From Gambelia wislizenii (taxonomy: Eukaryota > Chordata > Lepidosauria > Squamata > Crotaphytidae): a stretch of DNA of 64,000 nt. This document shows, one piece after another, positions 37,404 to 47,877 of the stretch; the first letter of the stretch is position 1; each line of letters opens with the position of its first letter. The translations under genes were made by a program, and so were the position numbers. The stretch spans positions 62,881,501 through 62,945,500 of the forward strand of contig JAUMIR010000001.1 in the NCBI GenBank assembly GCA_030847615.1, read 5' to 3'. The notes below the pieces were generated by a model. The model made no database searches. It worked only from the letters and a program-made list of their open reading frames with translations, and had not been told where the DNA came from.

Positions 37404-38289
37404 GCCCAAATTAATGAGAAACTTCTTTAGCTCTATTCAACTACTAGGCATGTTTTTCCATCCTTTTATACCTAATGTTCACCCAGGGAAGATAATAATC
37501 TCAGCCCCCTAAGTAAGCTTTCAAGAACAAGTAAAGCCTTACATGAGGTGTGATATCCTAACATCTCTCTTCTGACAGTGCACTTTGTTAATAAATCAGG
37601 ATAGAATGTCAAATTTTACAAGATTTTATCAAATTTTAACAAAAAAGACACACTTTCTTTTCCTACCCTCTGATACCACAGGCACTAGTATTTATTTGAT
37701 ATTTATCTCAGCTTTGCTTTGAGAAGCACGGGATGACTTGTCCAAGCAACAGATACTGAGTGGAAGAGAGCAGTGATTAGATCTTGAAGTACAGAATTGT
37801 ATGTGTCCTGTTTCCCCTAAACTAGCCTACTACCCTCAAGCTTGGTTGCAGACTTGGTCCTATCACTAATGCTGAAGTGAGATTAAGTTGCCCATGACTT
37901 AAGCTCCTGGACATTGGGAGTGAGGTGCCATCATGTCCTTTGTTTCAGACAGGAAAATGCCCAGACCGAAACAGCCCCATATCATTCCTTCTCTCCTTGA
38001 TTCTCCCAAGAAGTGAGGTAGATTATGCTAAGCAAACAATGGCTCAAGGTCACTGAACCGAATTTCATGGCTTACTGTGAATTTAACTTTCATCTCCTGG
38101 ACCTAGTTGAATCACTTCTACAGACTTTCATAGTATGCTAGCCAGTGTCAGATTTGTGTACAAGATAAGTAAACTGGGGAGTCAGATTATGAAGGAACTC
38201 TACAAAATCCTTAAAAAAATGTTTCAAATTTTGTGTATTTCCTTTAAAAACATGTAAAAGGAACATGGGAAAGGGACATCAAAGTAGAC

Positions 38290-39243
38290 ACTACTGTTCT
38301 GATATGTCCTTTTTGTTAATATCATGGGGACTGGTTACATGACATAGTTTGTCGAGTGATAGGAATTGTGTGTCCCTTAAGCTTTTATTGGACAGCAGTT
38401 CCCTAGCATTCCTCACATTTGTCCAAACAATGACTGGGCAACCAGCCAAAGGCTGATTACTACACAGCTGATAGCAGAGGTACAGCACAGTCAAGCTAAT
38501 TACAGGCAAAGGACTCAAGGCAGCGTGAAGTCAGATACTTACTTTACTAGCAAGCAAAGCACAATTCCACAAACAAAGTCCTATATACAAGGTCATAGAA
38601 TCATAGAGTTAGAAGAGACCTCAAGGGCCATCCAGTCCAACCCCCTGCCATGCAGGAATATACAATCAAATCATTCCTGACAGATGGCCATCCAACCTCT
38701 GTTTAAAAACCTCCAAAGAAGGAGATTCCACCACACTATGAGGCAGTGCATTCCACTTCCGAACAGCTCTTACTGTCAGAAAGTTGTTCCAGGTCCAACA
38801 AACAGAGTTCATGGTAGTCCAACAGAATCCAGGTGAGGCAAACAGAGTCCAAAGTAAACAAATACAGTCCAGGTCAAACAAAGTGATCAGAAGCACAAGG
38901 AGTACTCAGATAGGTCAGATAATCTCTGACAATCCCTGGAGGGCAGTGCTGCTTATTCATAGAGCAGCAGCTAATGCAGCTGCTGCTGAACTAATTGCTG
39001 CTTCCTATAAATACACTGAGATCATCTCAAGTCCTTCTTTTATTGTCTCTGTACTATGAAGATAGGTATACGTAAGTTGTCCTCTGTATCTGAAGGCGCA
39101 GGATCCTCTGCCTTAACTGGTATGGCACTATTGTCTGTTTCTGAGGCCTGTGGCTCTGGAACATCCTCCTGCTCTGGTTCAGCCGGTCCTGGCATGTCCT
39201 GAGTCAAGAGTCCATTTCCAAGTTCTGGAAGCAGGGCATGACA
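38290..39243 (-). mobile_element. Possible LTR (solo), minus strand, split by a CR1
   Basis: Read on the minus strand it starts TGTCATGCCCTGCTTCC, carries ATAAATACACT-type and AATAAAAGC signals and is AT- and pyrimidine-rich near TCTGTTTGTTGGACC. The CR1 at 38591-38790 interrupts it. No internal gag or pol was seen. Class is not established. Confidence 0.3.
38591..38790 (-). mobile_element. CR1 LINE 3' end, minus strand
   Basis: ATAGAATCATAGAGTTAGAAG through CTCTTACTGTCAGAAAGTTG is the CR1 end in reverse. AGGTC flanks both sides, a possible 5-bp target duplication. It lies inside the LTR-like sequence at 38290-39243. Confidence 0.88.
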
Positions 39244-40584
39244 CCTTTTGACTAGACAGCTAGGAGTAATGAGAGATGCAGTTCAATGACATCTGGAGAA
39301 CCACTCAGTTACCAAGCTGAGCTCAGCATGTCTTCATCCAGCCCTATTTACCTGACTTGTTGATATAAAAAGTCAGGTAACCCCAACCAGTGCTTTTTAC
39401 TTGAATACGACCAAAAAGTCTGTCAACTAACACCACAGGTAGAATGGGCTTGAGGGTTAATTCAGACAACTGAGGACTGCATGGTAGCCCCTTGAAAGCT
39501 TTGTGTGTGATGCCAGTAAGCATACCTCAGAATTTAGGGGATAAATAGTTACATTGCCATCATTTGGGGGCCCTGTTGTTTGCTCTGTGACATCTACACA
39601 CTCACTACTGGAAACAGCTTATTGGACAAGGTATGACTTTGGCCTGATCTAGGAGGACAATTATGTATTTTTATAGAGGAAGGAAAATTATAGCTTTTGA
39701 CCACAGAAGCTGTTTATCTGCTAATTATTCTGTAACTACTACTAGACTATGCAGAGGCAATTTGTAATTTATATGCAAAGCTCAAGGAATGTATTCAGAA
39801 TTTTTAACCAAGTGTCTTGGAGACATCCCTAAAAATGAGATGCCACCTCTCCAGACTTATATCTTTATGAGGGAAAATTTGAATATAAAACAAGAATCTT
39901 TGTGCGTCTCAGTCATATTAATTCATGCCGAAACAAGTTATAAGAGTACTAAAGAGGCTGTTTTTCACTCAGTGCCGAGACAGGAGCATACCTTGATTTA
40001 CAGACTTGCTGCACGAATACCACTTTCACAGCCTGATAGATGCCTATTAAATGCAAATTGGTGAAGTAGTGAGATAATACAGAAATCTCCTCAGCATTTT
40101 GTGAAATATTTGCTCATGTATAGAGGAGTGGCAAGAGGAGTCCCATGATATACTGTATTTTCACCATGGGTGAATGCCTTAGGTAAAAGAACAGCTGAGA
40201 TCATAAAATGCCCACTTCTGCCAGTAAAACAATACCCCTAGGGTGGGCAGTGGGCAGATTGCATAGGAAAGTATGCTACGCTATTTCTTATGCATCAAGA
40301 ATAGTGAACTGGAGGGGAATGCTGGGAAGAATTGAGTTCTTATAAACAATTTCATTTCGTATTGTTATGACACGTTGGCTGTATTGTCCTTCTGCTCATT
40401 CAGTCACTCACAGTTGTTCCTAATCCCAATTATGGCAATTCCCCCCCCCCCAGCTAACAGAAAATAATCTCCATGGATTTCTTTAGTTTTGTTTGCCTTT
40501 CTCTTCAATGTAGGGTTCCCAGTCTATGATTTCTCTTATGAACATGTTTCACATCTGATGACTATTTTCTTATATGCGGAAACT
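39244..40584. other. No gene recognised
   Basis: The frame at 39789-40064 (91 codons) has no recognisable domain. A (C)12 run is at 40441-40452. Confidence 0.45.
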
Positions 40585-40760
40585 CATAGAATCATAGACT
40601 CGGGGGAGTAGGTCTTGTAGGCCATCTAACCCAACCCCCTGCTTAATGCAGGAAGTCCTGAGCTGAGCGGGAATCTTCCCAATAAATGGCTATCCAGCTC
40701 TTCCTTGAAGATCTACATCAAGGGAGAATTCATCACTCGCACAGGCTACTGGTTCTATTG
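40585..40760 (-). mobile_element. CR1 LINE 3' end, minus strand
   Basis: TCATAGAATCATAGACTCGG followed by AACCCAACCCCCTGCTTAATGCAGGAA is a diverged CR1 3' end. The copy is short and old. Confidence 0.75.
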
Positions 40761-40849
40761 TTGAAGTGAGTTGGCTTAGCGTTAAAGCACACTGTGCACT
40801 CTGGCCTATTTCCATACCTTAGAATGGGGTGGGCAACTGATGAAGGCTA

Positions 40850-41396
40850 GGGGATTATCTACATGAAACAGGATATGCTGGCTTGCTGCTGGCATATCCC
40901 AGCTGTGGATCAGGCCTGTTCCGCCCTGTTACCTGAACAAAATGGGCCAGAGTCCAGACAGAACTTCAACCCATCACTGCAGTTGCTGCTGCCACTACCA
41001 TTTTTCTTGCTCTCGGGTCCAACAATTTGGCTCACACCATGTGACAAGACCTCCTGTATGTGAACAACATTGGTCACATGCTGCAGGTCTGCTGCTTGGA
41101 TCCAAACCAGTAAGGGTGACTGTCAACTAGAGCAATGGGCTGGCCTGCAGGGATGGGATCCTGTGGATGTGTGGGGCCCGATCCTTTGCCTCCCAGCTGA
41201 AATGGAGTAAACCAGGTATATTTAAAAAACTGCTGTATCAGTCTCTACCCTCTCTTCCCCCTATCTGAGTCCTGTTTCTGCCCTAGGGGTCATTAGGACT
41301 GCCCAGAGGCAGTACAGGGCAAATGCCCTGCATTGTTTGAACTGCAGGGTTCTCAGATGGTGGCAGAATGGAGTAAATACCCCATGTAGATAAAGC
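40850..41396. mobile_element. Inverted-repeat DNA transposon A, copy (TSD CTA)
   Basis: GGGGATTATCTACATG at the left and CATGTAGATAAAGC at the right; CTA on both sides. Opposite orientation to 30248: GGACTGCCCAGAGGCAG and CATTGTTTGAACTGCAGGG near the right end. Confidence 0.82.
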
Positions 41397-42689
41397 CTAG
41401 GTGGCTGCATTAGCCCTCCAGGAGACCTAGGAGGGCCTAACCCCCCACTGCACCCACTCCAAGAACAACAACAAAACATTCTCCCAAATGCCCTTATAGG
41501 GCGCATGGGGACATTCTTACCATGACTTGGGGTCCTCTTGGGCCACAGAGGGCATTTTAGGTCATTTTTTGGGGGGGGGGAAATAAAAATGCAGTTTTTT
41601 ACCCCTAGGGGGTCCAGGGGGCTCAAAAATGACAGAAATGACCTCCACATCCCCTAAAGTTCATTTGGTGGCATTTTGGAGCAGGCAAAAAAGATACCTG
41701 TGGGTCACAAAAATGGCACTGGCTTATGGCTTGCGAACCAGACTTTGCCCAGCACTGCCTTAGAAGTTTTTATTTTTATTTTTATTTTTATTTTTATTTT
41801 TATTTTAGGCAGAAGGGGATATTTTAGTATCTGCACTTATCAACTCTCACCCAATTTTTCCTGTTGTTCACTTGAAATCTACCACTGTGAAACTCGAGTC
41901 GATTAGATCTCATCCTGCCCTGTGGCACAGGAGAGAACATGCCTTTGAACAGTTCTATTACTTCATCACATAGGATGTGGACCCTACTGGGTGTTATTGC
42001 GGTAACAAAAGCCATCATTTTTGGAGGTAAAGTATCTGCTAGCTCCTGAATACCTAGGGAACCAGCAGGACAGCTTTGTCTCCTGATGGGAAGGGCTTTT
42101 GCTGCCATCCCCACACTGCCAGTATACCCCACTTTAAAACATGACTTATACTGGCATAACCTGGACCCTGATGCTGGCATAAATCTCCAAGAGGATTCTA
42201 GTCATAGCCTTCTTCTTTCCAAGCAAAACTACGGTAGTTACTATACCCGTTCCTTAGACAACTGATTTTCTGTACCTCCAACAATCTTGATTGCCCTCTT
42301 CTGAACTCATTCCAGTTTCACTTAGCCACCAAGCCCACACACAGATTGTCGGATATTTTCACTGTATACCCTGCAGCTTACATGTGCTAGATGGACTTTA
42401 CACACATTCTGCAGTGAACAAACCAGTATCTTAGACAGCTCTGAAATTAAAATGAAGAGCTTCAAGTTGGGGAAAGTAAAGTGAATTCTTGTCCAAGCAC
42501 ATCTTTGGCCCTCCAGTCTCGGCTTCTGCAGATATTCTCAAATGACTATAGAGCTAAATCACAGGTATATCCTACTTTGCAACTGCTGCTATATTCAGCT
42601 GCTTCACCTCCCTTGCCTTCCCTTGATTTTACACCACTTCTTCTGCCTATCTACTAGTATGAATCGTCATCAAGTTTGTTTGTCTGTGG
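41397..42689. other. No gene recognised; probable old hAT-like repeat
   Basis: CTTGCGAACCAGACTTTGCCCAGCACTGCC at 41728-41757 resembles the right end of a Charlie/hAT-like element. The rest is unclassified. Confidence 0.4.
41767..41807 (+). repeat. (TTTTTA)n microsatellite
   Basis: About seven units of TTTTTA. Confidence 0.95.
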
Positions 42690-43535
42690 CATAACGCCCA
42701 TTACAAAATATTACAAAAACACACCAGAAAAGTATCTACAAACTACAAGGAAAATACAGGAATAAAATCAAATAAAATTACAGGGGGAAATGCCAGGGCA
42801 ACAATAGGGCTACAATCACTGGTCCCCTTTGCAGTCAACTGCTAATGTTTTTAGAAATTTGCAGTGGATCTTTTGGGGTGCTACTCTGAAGGTGGCCACC
42901 TTAAGTGTAATAGATTTGGAGTGGTCTGCCAACAGATCACAAATTATATCAGACAGCATCCAACCTGCTCTTACTTTCAAAAGGTCTCCCAGGAAATGAT
43001 TCCTGGGGTCCTGATACAGTGGGCAGTGTAAAAGATAATGCACTAGGTCTTCCACCTCCCCAGAGTCACAAATACAAAGACGCTGTGTGTAAGGGATCCC
43101 TTTATGCCTTCCCTCTAAATGAGCTGAAGGTATTGTCTCAAAACAGAGGGCAGAGCAACAAAAGTTAAGTCTTTAAAATACTGCTTGAAATATTGTTCCC
43201 TCTTTATAACACTGTACCATGGAGAGAACACTTGCTGTTGGCTAGCAAGCATATTTTCAGAGGAATCCAACTCAAAAACCTTACCTCTAATATAATATTT
43301 GTCCTTATGAATGATAGAGGTCTGAACCTTTTCAAAATAGGAAAGGGAAATGTTGTCCAAAAGTGAACCCATCCTCCCTTAGCAGGTTGCTCAGTAAAAC
43401 ATTGTTTTGCTAAATTATAGTCATCCAAGCTCATCAGTCTTTTTCTGTAAAGTATAACTGCTTTGTGCATTCTAGCGTTAATAGAAGGCCACATACTTCT
43501 GACATCTTTCTTCCTGCCCTTAGAAAGAGTAGAAG
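42690..43535 (-). pseudogene. LINE 3' fragment with a C-terminal CCHC-like motif, minus strand
   Basis: Several minus-strand frames make one broken protein: SKGRKKDVRSMWPSINARMH, then WVHFWTTFPFPILKRFRPLS, then CICDSGEVEDLVHYLLHCPL and DPRNHFLGDLLKV. The Cys/His cluster before a HxxxC is typical of the end of non-LTR retrotransposon ORF2s. I do not recognise the clade. Frameshifts separate the pieces. It abuts the BovB fragment at 43543. Confidence 0.6.
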
Positions 43536-43542
43536 GCACTTG

Positions 43543-43640
43543 TTGCTGTTAACTGTTGTCAAGTTGGCTTCAACTTATGGTAACCTATGAATGACAGACC
43601 TCCAAGACCCCCTATTAACAGAGCTGTTAAGATCAGCCAG
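43543..43640 (-). mobile_element. BovB LINE 3' fragment, left half, split by the L2 insertion
   Basis: The reverse complement of TGTTGTCAAGTTGGCTTCAACTTATGG and the following TAACCTATGAATGACAGACCTCCAAGA matches the 3' end of squamate BovB. The element breaks off at GAGCTGTTAAGATC next to the L2 monomers and resumes after the L2 tail at 47460. Confidence 0.65.
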
Positions 43641-44150
43641 AGGGACTCTAAGCCTGAAGCAGCCTCTTCTCCCCATTCCACCGGGCCAGAGGGCTGTGGA
43701 GGGCCCTGAGGACTTCTGGAAGCAGAGCAGCAGCAGGAGGGGGCGTGGCCAGCAGTGGCTGGTGTTTTAAGCCACTCCCACACCCCTCAGGAACACCAGC
43801 CAGCAGCCAGAGGGTCTCTAAGCCTGAAGCAGCCTCTTCTCCCCATTCCACTGGGCCAGAGGGCTGTGGAGGGCCCTGAGGACTTCTGGAAGCAGAGCAG
43901 CAGCAGGAGGGGGCGTGGCCAGAAGTGGCTGGCGTTTTAAGCCACTCCCACACCCCTCAGGAACACCAGCCAGCAGCCAGAGGGACTCTAAGCCTGAAGC
44001 AGCCTCTTCTCCCCATTCCACTGGGCCAGAGGGCTGTGGAGGGCCCTGAGGACTTCTGGAAGCAGAGCAGCAGCAGGAGGGGGCGTGGCCAGGAGTGGCT
44101 GGCATTTTAAGCCACTCCCACACCCCTCAGGAACACCAGCCAGCAGCCAG
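43641..44150 (+). repeat. Three tandem 170-bp monomers at the 5' end of the L2 LINE
   Basis: Units start at 43641, 43811 and 43981, each with AGGGACTCTAAGCCTGAAGC or a one-base variant, and each ends CAGCCAGCAGCCAG. A fourth begins at 44151 and switches after about 16 bases to the unique L2 leader. Units differ by only a few substitutions. They are GC-rich and contain GGGGGCGTGGCC, an Sp/KLF-like GC box. This arrangement resembles the promoter monomers of mouse L1, so a promoter role is an inference. Confidence 0.93.
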
Positions 44151-47100
44151 AGGGACTCCAAGCTTGCAATTGGCGTCAGCTGAGGCCGGGGATGGAGTGG
44201 GGGCGGAAATTGGAGTTGTGCTGGGGAAAGGGAGGTATGGTCGGAACAGAGTGAACAGATGGTACAAAAGAAGGCGGGATCGCTGTTTGTTAGCTATCCC
44301 ACCTTCAGTTCACCCTGTTTCCCGGAATGGATTGGAGAGCGTACCAAACATTCCACAGAACCTTACTTTGCTCCTCTGCAATGCCAGGTCGGTTAAGAAT
44401 AAAACTCATATTATTTACGATCTACTTTTGGATGAGGATGCCGACCTGGCTTGCTTCACAGAAACCTGGCTGGGAGAGGATAGCGCTGTCACATGGGCGC
44501 AGGCCCTCCCAGCCGGGTATTCTGTCAGTGAGCAGGTGAGGGGAAGTGGGCGGGGGGGCGGAGTGGCTCTGGTTTATAAGAACAATCTGACCTTGACCAG
44601 GATACCTGTCCGAAACACAGTCCACTTTGAGTGTATGTACCTTAGCCTGAGGACCAGGGATAGTTTGGGGATTCTGCTAGTATACCGACCACCCCGTTGT
44701 CTAGCAGACTCCCTAACCGAGCTGACGCAGCTGGTCTCAGAGTTGCTCTTGGAGTCTCCCAGACTTTTAGTTTTGGGGGACTTCAACATTCCACTTGAGA
44801 ACAGCTTGACAAATTTGACTGGTGCAGCTCGGGAGTTCATGGAAACCATGACAAACATGGGCCTATCCCAAAGGGTCATCGGGCCCACACATTGTGCGGG
44901 TCATACCCTCGATGCGGTCTTCAGCACGGAACAGGAATATCCGTGGGCGGAGGTTATAAAAACCACCGCATTGTCATGGACGGATCATTTCCTGGTCAAG
45001 ACTGAACTAAGAGCCACTGTCTGCCCCACCGGGGGTGGTGGACCTATTAGAATGGTCCGCCCTCGAAGGCTAATGGAACCAATAGGATTCCAGAAAGCCT
45101 TGGAGGGTTTAATGGTTGGTAACGCCGGTGACCCTGTCGAAACTTTGGTTAATACCTGGAACAACGATCTTACCAAGGCTATCGACACGATCGCTCCCAA
45201 GCGTCCTTTCCAACCCGCTTCAAACCGTAAGCCATGGTATACAGCAGAGCTTAGGAAAATGAAGCGGGTTGGACAACGACTAGAGCGCAACTGGCGGAAA
45301 ACTCGACTCTTATCCGACAGGACTCGTCATAGGAACTTTCTTTGGTCCTATCGAGAGGCAATACGTGCAGCACAGCGATCCTTCTCCTCTGCACGTATTG
45401 CGTCTGCAGAGTCCCGTCCAGCAGAGCTGTTTAGGGTGGTAAGGGAGATGACGCAGGTTATTCCTGCGCAGAACCCGTTGCTTAACCCAACGACGGCCTG
45501 CTGTGACGCGTTTAACAATTTCTTTGCAGATAAAATCTCTCAGATAAGAGCCGACTTAGATACCAGTAATTTGGCAGAAACAATTGACGAGGTGTCCAGC
45601 AACTCCGTTGATGTCAGTTTACTGGATCAATTTCAATCTGTGAGTACTGAGGACGTGGACAAGCTACTTGGTAGGGTTAGGAAGACGACCTGCCCTCTCG
45701 ATCCTTGCCCTTCATGGCTGGCCATCCAGGGGGGGACTGCCTTGATGATGTTCCTTAAGGACATCATCAATGCATCCCTCAGAGAAGGATGTGTTCCATC
45801 TTGTTTAAAGGAAGCAGCCGTTAGGCCGCTCCTGAAAAAATCTTCCCTTGACCCCCTGGACATGAACAACTATAGGCCGGTTTCTATGTTACCATTCTTG
45901 AGCAAAGTGATCGAGAGGGCAGTTGCGCTTCAACTCCAAGTGGTTTTGGATGAAACCGATTATCTAGACCCATTTCAAACTGGCTTTAGGACGGGATTTG
46001 GAGTTGAGACTGCCATGGTTGCCTTGACTGATGACCTGCGTCTAAGCATTGACAGGGGTAGTGTGACCCTGTTGGTGCTTCTGGACCTCTCAGCGGCTTT
46101 CGATACAATAGATCATAGCATCCTCTTGGATCGCTTGAGGGGGTTAGGAATCGGAGGCACTGCGCTCCAGTGGTTCCGGTCCTTCCTCTCGGGCAGGTCC
46201 CAGAGGGTGTTGCTCGGGGACAGCTGCTCCAGCAGAAAGGAGCTTACTTGTGGTGTTCCACAGGGTGCCATCCTGTCCCCGATGCTGTTTAACATTTATA
46301 TGAAGCCGCTGGGTGAGATTATTCGCAGTTATGGGGCTGGGTGTTATCAGTACGCTGATGACACCCAGATCTATTTCTCCTTGCCCCGATCATCGGCCTC
46401 GAATTCCGATGGCGTCTCTCCTCTTAATGATTGTCTTAAAGCAGTAATGGGCTGGATGAGGAAAAACAGATTGAGATTAAATCCAGATAAAACGGAGGTG
46501 CTCACGGTAGCGGCCCCCAAACCAGGAGTTGGGTTGCAACCTCCAGTCCTGGACGGGGTCACACTCTCCGTTAAGGACTGTGTTCGCAGTCTGGGGGTGC
46601 TCCTTGATTCATCGCTTCAGATGACGAGTCAAGTGAATGCGACAGTCAGGAGCGCCTGTTATCAGCTTCGGCTGATACGCCAGCTGCGCCATTTCCTGGA
46701 AGTAAGGGACCTCGAGACTGTGGTGCACGCGCTGGTAACCTCCCGTCTAGATTTCTGCAATGCGCTCTACATGGGGCTGCCCTCATGCTTGGTCCGGAAA
46801 CTTCAGTTGGTACAAAATATGGCAGCCAGAGTGGTCTCAGGAACATCTCGGAGAGACCATATAACTCCAGTACTAAAATCTCTCCACTGGCTGCCAATCA
46901 GTTTCCGGGCCCAGTATAAGGTGTTGGTTATTACCTTTAAAGCCCTAAATGGCTTGGGTCCAACTTATCTCCGGAACCGCCTCCTCCCATACAATCCTCC
47001 CCGCGCACTCCGGTCCTCTGGGAGGAATTTGCTTCAGCCACAAAAATCTAGGCTGTCTGCAACCTCCCAGAGGGCCTTTTCGGTAGTCGCCCCCAAATTG

Positions 47101-47199
47101 TGGAATGACCTGCCGAATGAGATCCGTCAGATAACGAGCCTGAGTGGCTTTAAAAAAGCACTAAAGACGGATCTCTTTCGGCAGGCCTTTCCTAATTAG
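44095..47199 (+). CDS. L2 ORF2: endonuclease and reverse transcriptase (1034 codons)
   Basis: Nicks target DNA and copies the element's own RNA by target-primed reverse transcription. An APE-type endonuclease spans about residues 88-320: Asn96 in LLCNARS, Glu123 in ETWL, YRPP at 197, Asp229 in GDFN, and Asp297/His298 in SWTDH. The reverse transcriptase spans about 560-830: Asp664 and Asp670 in LLDLSAAFD, VPQG at 721, and YADD at 753-756. A C-terminal L2-typical block HWLPISFRAQYKV is at 931. All catalytic residues are present and no stops interrupt the frame. The start is uncertain: 44095 is a GTG inside the last 5' monomer, the frame is closed by TGA at 44047, and there is no in-frame ATG before the endonuclease domain. 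Translation may begin at a non-AUG codon, or the true start may be lost. Length fits a full L2 ORF2. Confidence 0.88.
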   Translation: MAGILSHSHTPQEHQPAARGTPSLQLASAEAGDGVGAEIGVVLGKGRYGRNRVNRWYKRRRDRCLLAIPPSVHPVSRNGLESVPNIPQNLTLLLCNARSVKNKTHIIYDLLLDEDADLACFTETWLGEDSAVTWAQALPAGYSVSEQVRGSGRGGGVALVYKNNLTLTRIPVRNTVHFECMYLSLRTRDSLGILLVYRPPRCLADSLTELTQLVSELLLESPRLLVLGDFNIPLENSLTNLTGAAREFMETMTNMGLSQRVIGPTHCAGHTLDAVFSTEQEYPWAEVIKTTALSWTDHFLVKTELRATVCPTGGGGPIRMVRPRRLMEPIGFQKALEGLMVGNAGDPVETLVNTWNNDLTKAIDTIAPKRPFQPASNRKPWYTAELRKMKRVGQRLERNWRKTRLLSDRTRHRNFLWSYREAIRAAQRSFSSARIASAESRPAELFRVVREMTQVIPAQNPLLNPTTACCDAFNNFFADKISQIRADLDTSNLAETIDEVSSNSVDVSLLDQFQSVSTEDVDKLLGRVRKTTCPLDPCPSWLAIQGGTALMMFLKDIINASLREGCVPSCLKEAAVRPLLKKSSLDPLDMNNYRPVSMLPFLSKVIERAVALQLQVVLDETDYLDPFQTGFRTGFGVETAMVALTDDLRLSIDRGSVTLLVLLDLSAAFDTIDHSILLDRLRGLGIGGTALQWFRSFLSGRSQRVLLGDSCSSRKELTCGVPQGAILSPMLFNIYMKPLGEIIRSYGAGCYQYADDTQIYFSLPRSSASNSDGVSPLNDCLKAVMGWMRKNRLRLNPDKTEVLTVAAPKPGVGLQPPVLDGVTLSVKDCVRSLGVLLDSSLQMTSQVNATVRSACYQLRLIRQLRHFLEVRDLETVVHALVTSRLDFCNALYMGLPSCLVRKLQLVQNMAARVVSGTSRRDHITPVLKSLHWLPISFRAQYKVLVITFKALNGLGPTYLRNRLLPYNPPRALRSSGRNLLQPQKSRLSATSQRAFSVVAPKLWNDLPNEIRQITSLSGFKKALKTDLFRQAFPN

Positions 47200-47392
47200 A
47201 TCCCGGCCTCAGGGGATCCTGGCCTCTTCTAGGCTGCTGGCCATTTATTATATTTTATTGTATTTATAGTTTTAAATGTGATTTTAGATTAGTTGTTTTT
47301 AATTTATATTTGTTTAATGTTTTTTTTATGGGGGAGGGTGGGAGTGGGGGTGTTTAGGGATTTTATTTGTATTGTATTTTAAATTCTGTAAG

Positions 47393-47421
47393 CCGCCCCG
47401 ATTGTTTTAACAGAGGGGCGG
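47393..47421 (+). other. 3' stem-loop and tail signal of the L2 LINE
   Basis: CCGCCCC pairs with GGGGCGG across a 15-nt loop. GGTATAAATAAA and (ATT)n follow. In L2-type elements the 3' end is what the reverse transcriptase recognises. The same ending appears in the SINE at 32440-32696. Confidence 0.75.
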
Positions 47422-47459
47422 GGTATAAATAAATTTTATTATTATTATTATTATTATTA

Positions 47460-47561
47460 CTTCCAGCTGTGGCTTCATTGACTGAGTCTATCTACCTTTG
47501 ATGGAGTCTTCTTCTTTTCCTATTGTCTTCTACTTTGCTGAGCTTTATCACCTTACCACAA
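47460..47561 (-). mobile_element. BovB LINE fragment, right half, split by the L2 insertion
   Basis: CTGTGGCTTCATTGACTGAGTC followed by CTTCTTCTTTTCCTATTGTC is the part of BovB that should follow the left half at 43543-43640. The same motif (CTGTGGCTTTCTTGATTGA) is seen in the other BovB copy near 9845. Similarity fades before the palindrome at 47562. Confidence 0.6.
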
Positions 47562-47863
47562 AGGACTTTTTCAAAGGGGGGGGGACCCAAGGAGGTCGGG
47601 AGAAGAATGGGGCTATTGCACTTACAGAGCCCCATTTCAGACAGCCCCATCCTCCTGACCTCGTCCCAACCTTCCCCCATGCTGCGAGCACTGCTTTTTG
47701 TTGATGGAGGTTTTCCGTCAATAAAAAGTGGCACCCGCAGCACGGGAGAAGGTCGGGAGGACAATGGAGGAGGACGGGGCTGTCTGAAACAGGGCTCTGT
47801 AAGTATGACAGCCCCGTTCTCCCAACCTCCTTGGGGATTTTTCCCCCCGTTTGAAAAAGTCCT
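47562..47863. repeat. 302-bp palindrome (foldback MITE)
   Basis: AGGACTTTTTCAAA at the left mirrors TTTGAAAAAGTCCT at the right. The arms stay complementary inward through GAGGTCGGGAGAA, ATGGGGCTATTGCACTTACAGAGCCC and CAGACAGCCCC, meeting near 47712. Arm mismatches are modest. Confidence 0.88.
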
Positions 47864-47877
47864 CAGACAAATGATGT

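Larger units (their letters stand above)
34766..38289. other. No gene recognised
   Basis: A hAT-like start GGAGTGGACAAAATTCAG is at 36212, an A/T-rich tract at 36410-36440, and tandem AAAGAACTTGAG at 37074-37108. Otherwise unclassified. Confidence 0.45.
43641..47459 (+). mobile_element. Near-complete L2-clade LINE with tandem 5' monomers
   Basis: Non-LTR retrotransposon of the L2 clade. In order: three 170-bp monomers (43641-44150), a unique leader, an uninterrupted endonuclease/reverse-transcriptase frame to 47199, a T- and G-rich 3' UTR, a terminal stem-loop (CCGCCCC at 47393 paired with GGGGCGG at 47415), GGTATAAATAAA, and an (ATT)n tail. BovB minus-strand sequence lies on both sides, so it inserted into an older BovB. 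No frameshift or internal stop is present, which makes it the youngest large element in the window. The 5' limit could extend a few bases left of 43641, into GATCAGCCAG. The target-site duplication is not clear; a short CAG is possible. Confidence 0.9.

Noticed and set aside
38290..39243. Endogenous retrovirus
   Set aside because: No gag, pol or env sequence was seen; only LTR-like ends and signals, so kept as a low-confidence LTR.
43559..44123. Minus-strand frames of 101 codons repeated in the monomers
   Set aside because: They repeat with the 170-bp unit, have no family features and run antisense to the L2; shadows of the repeat.
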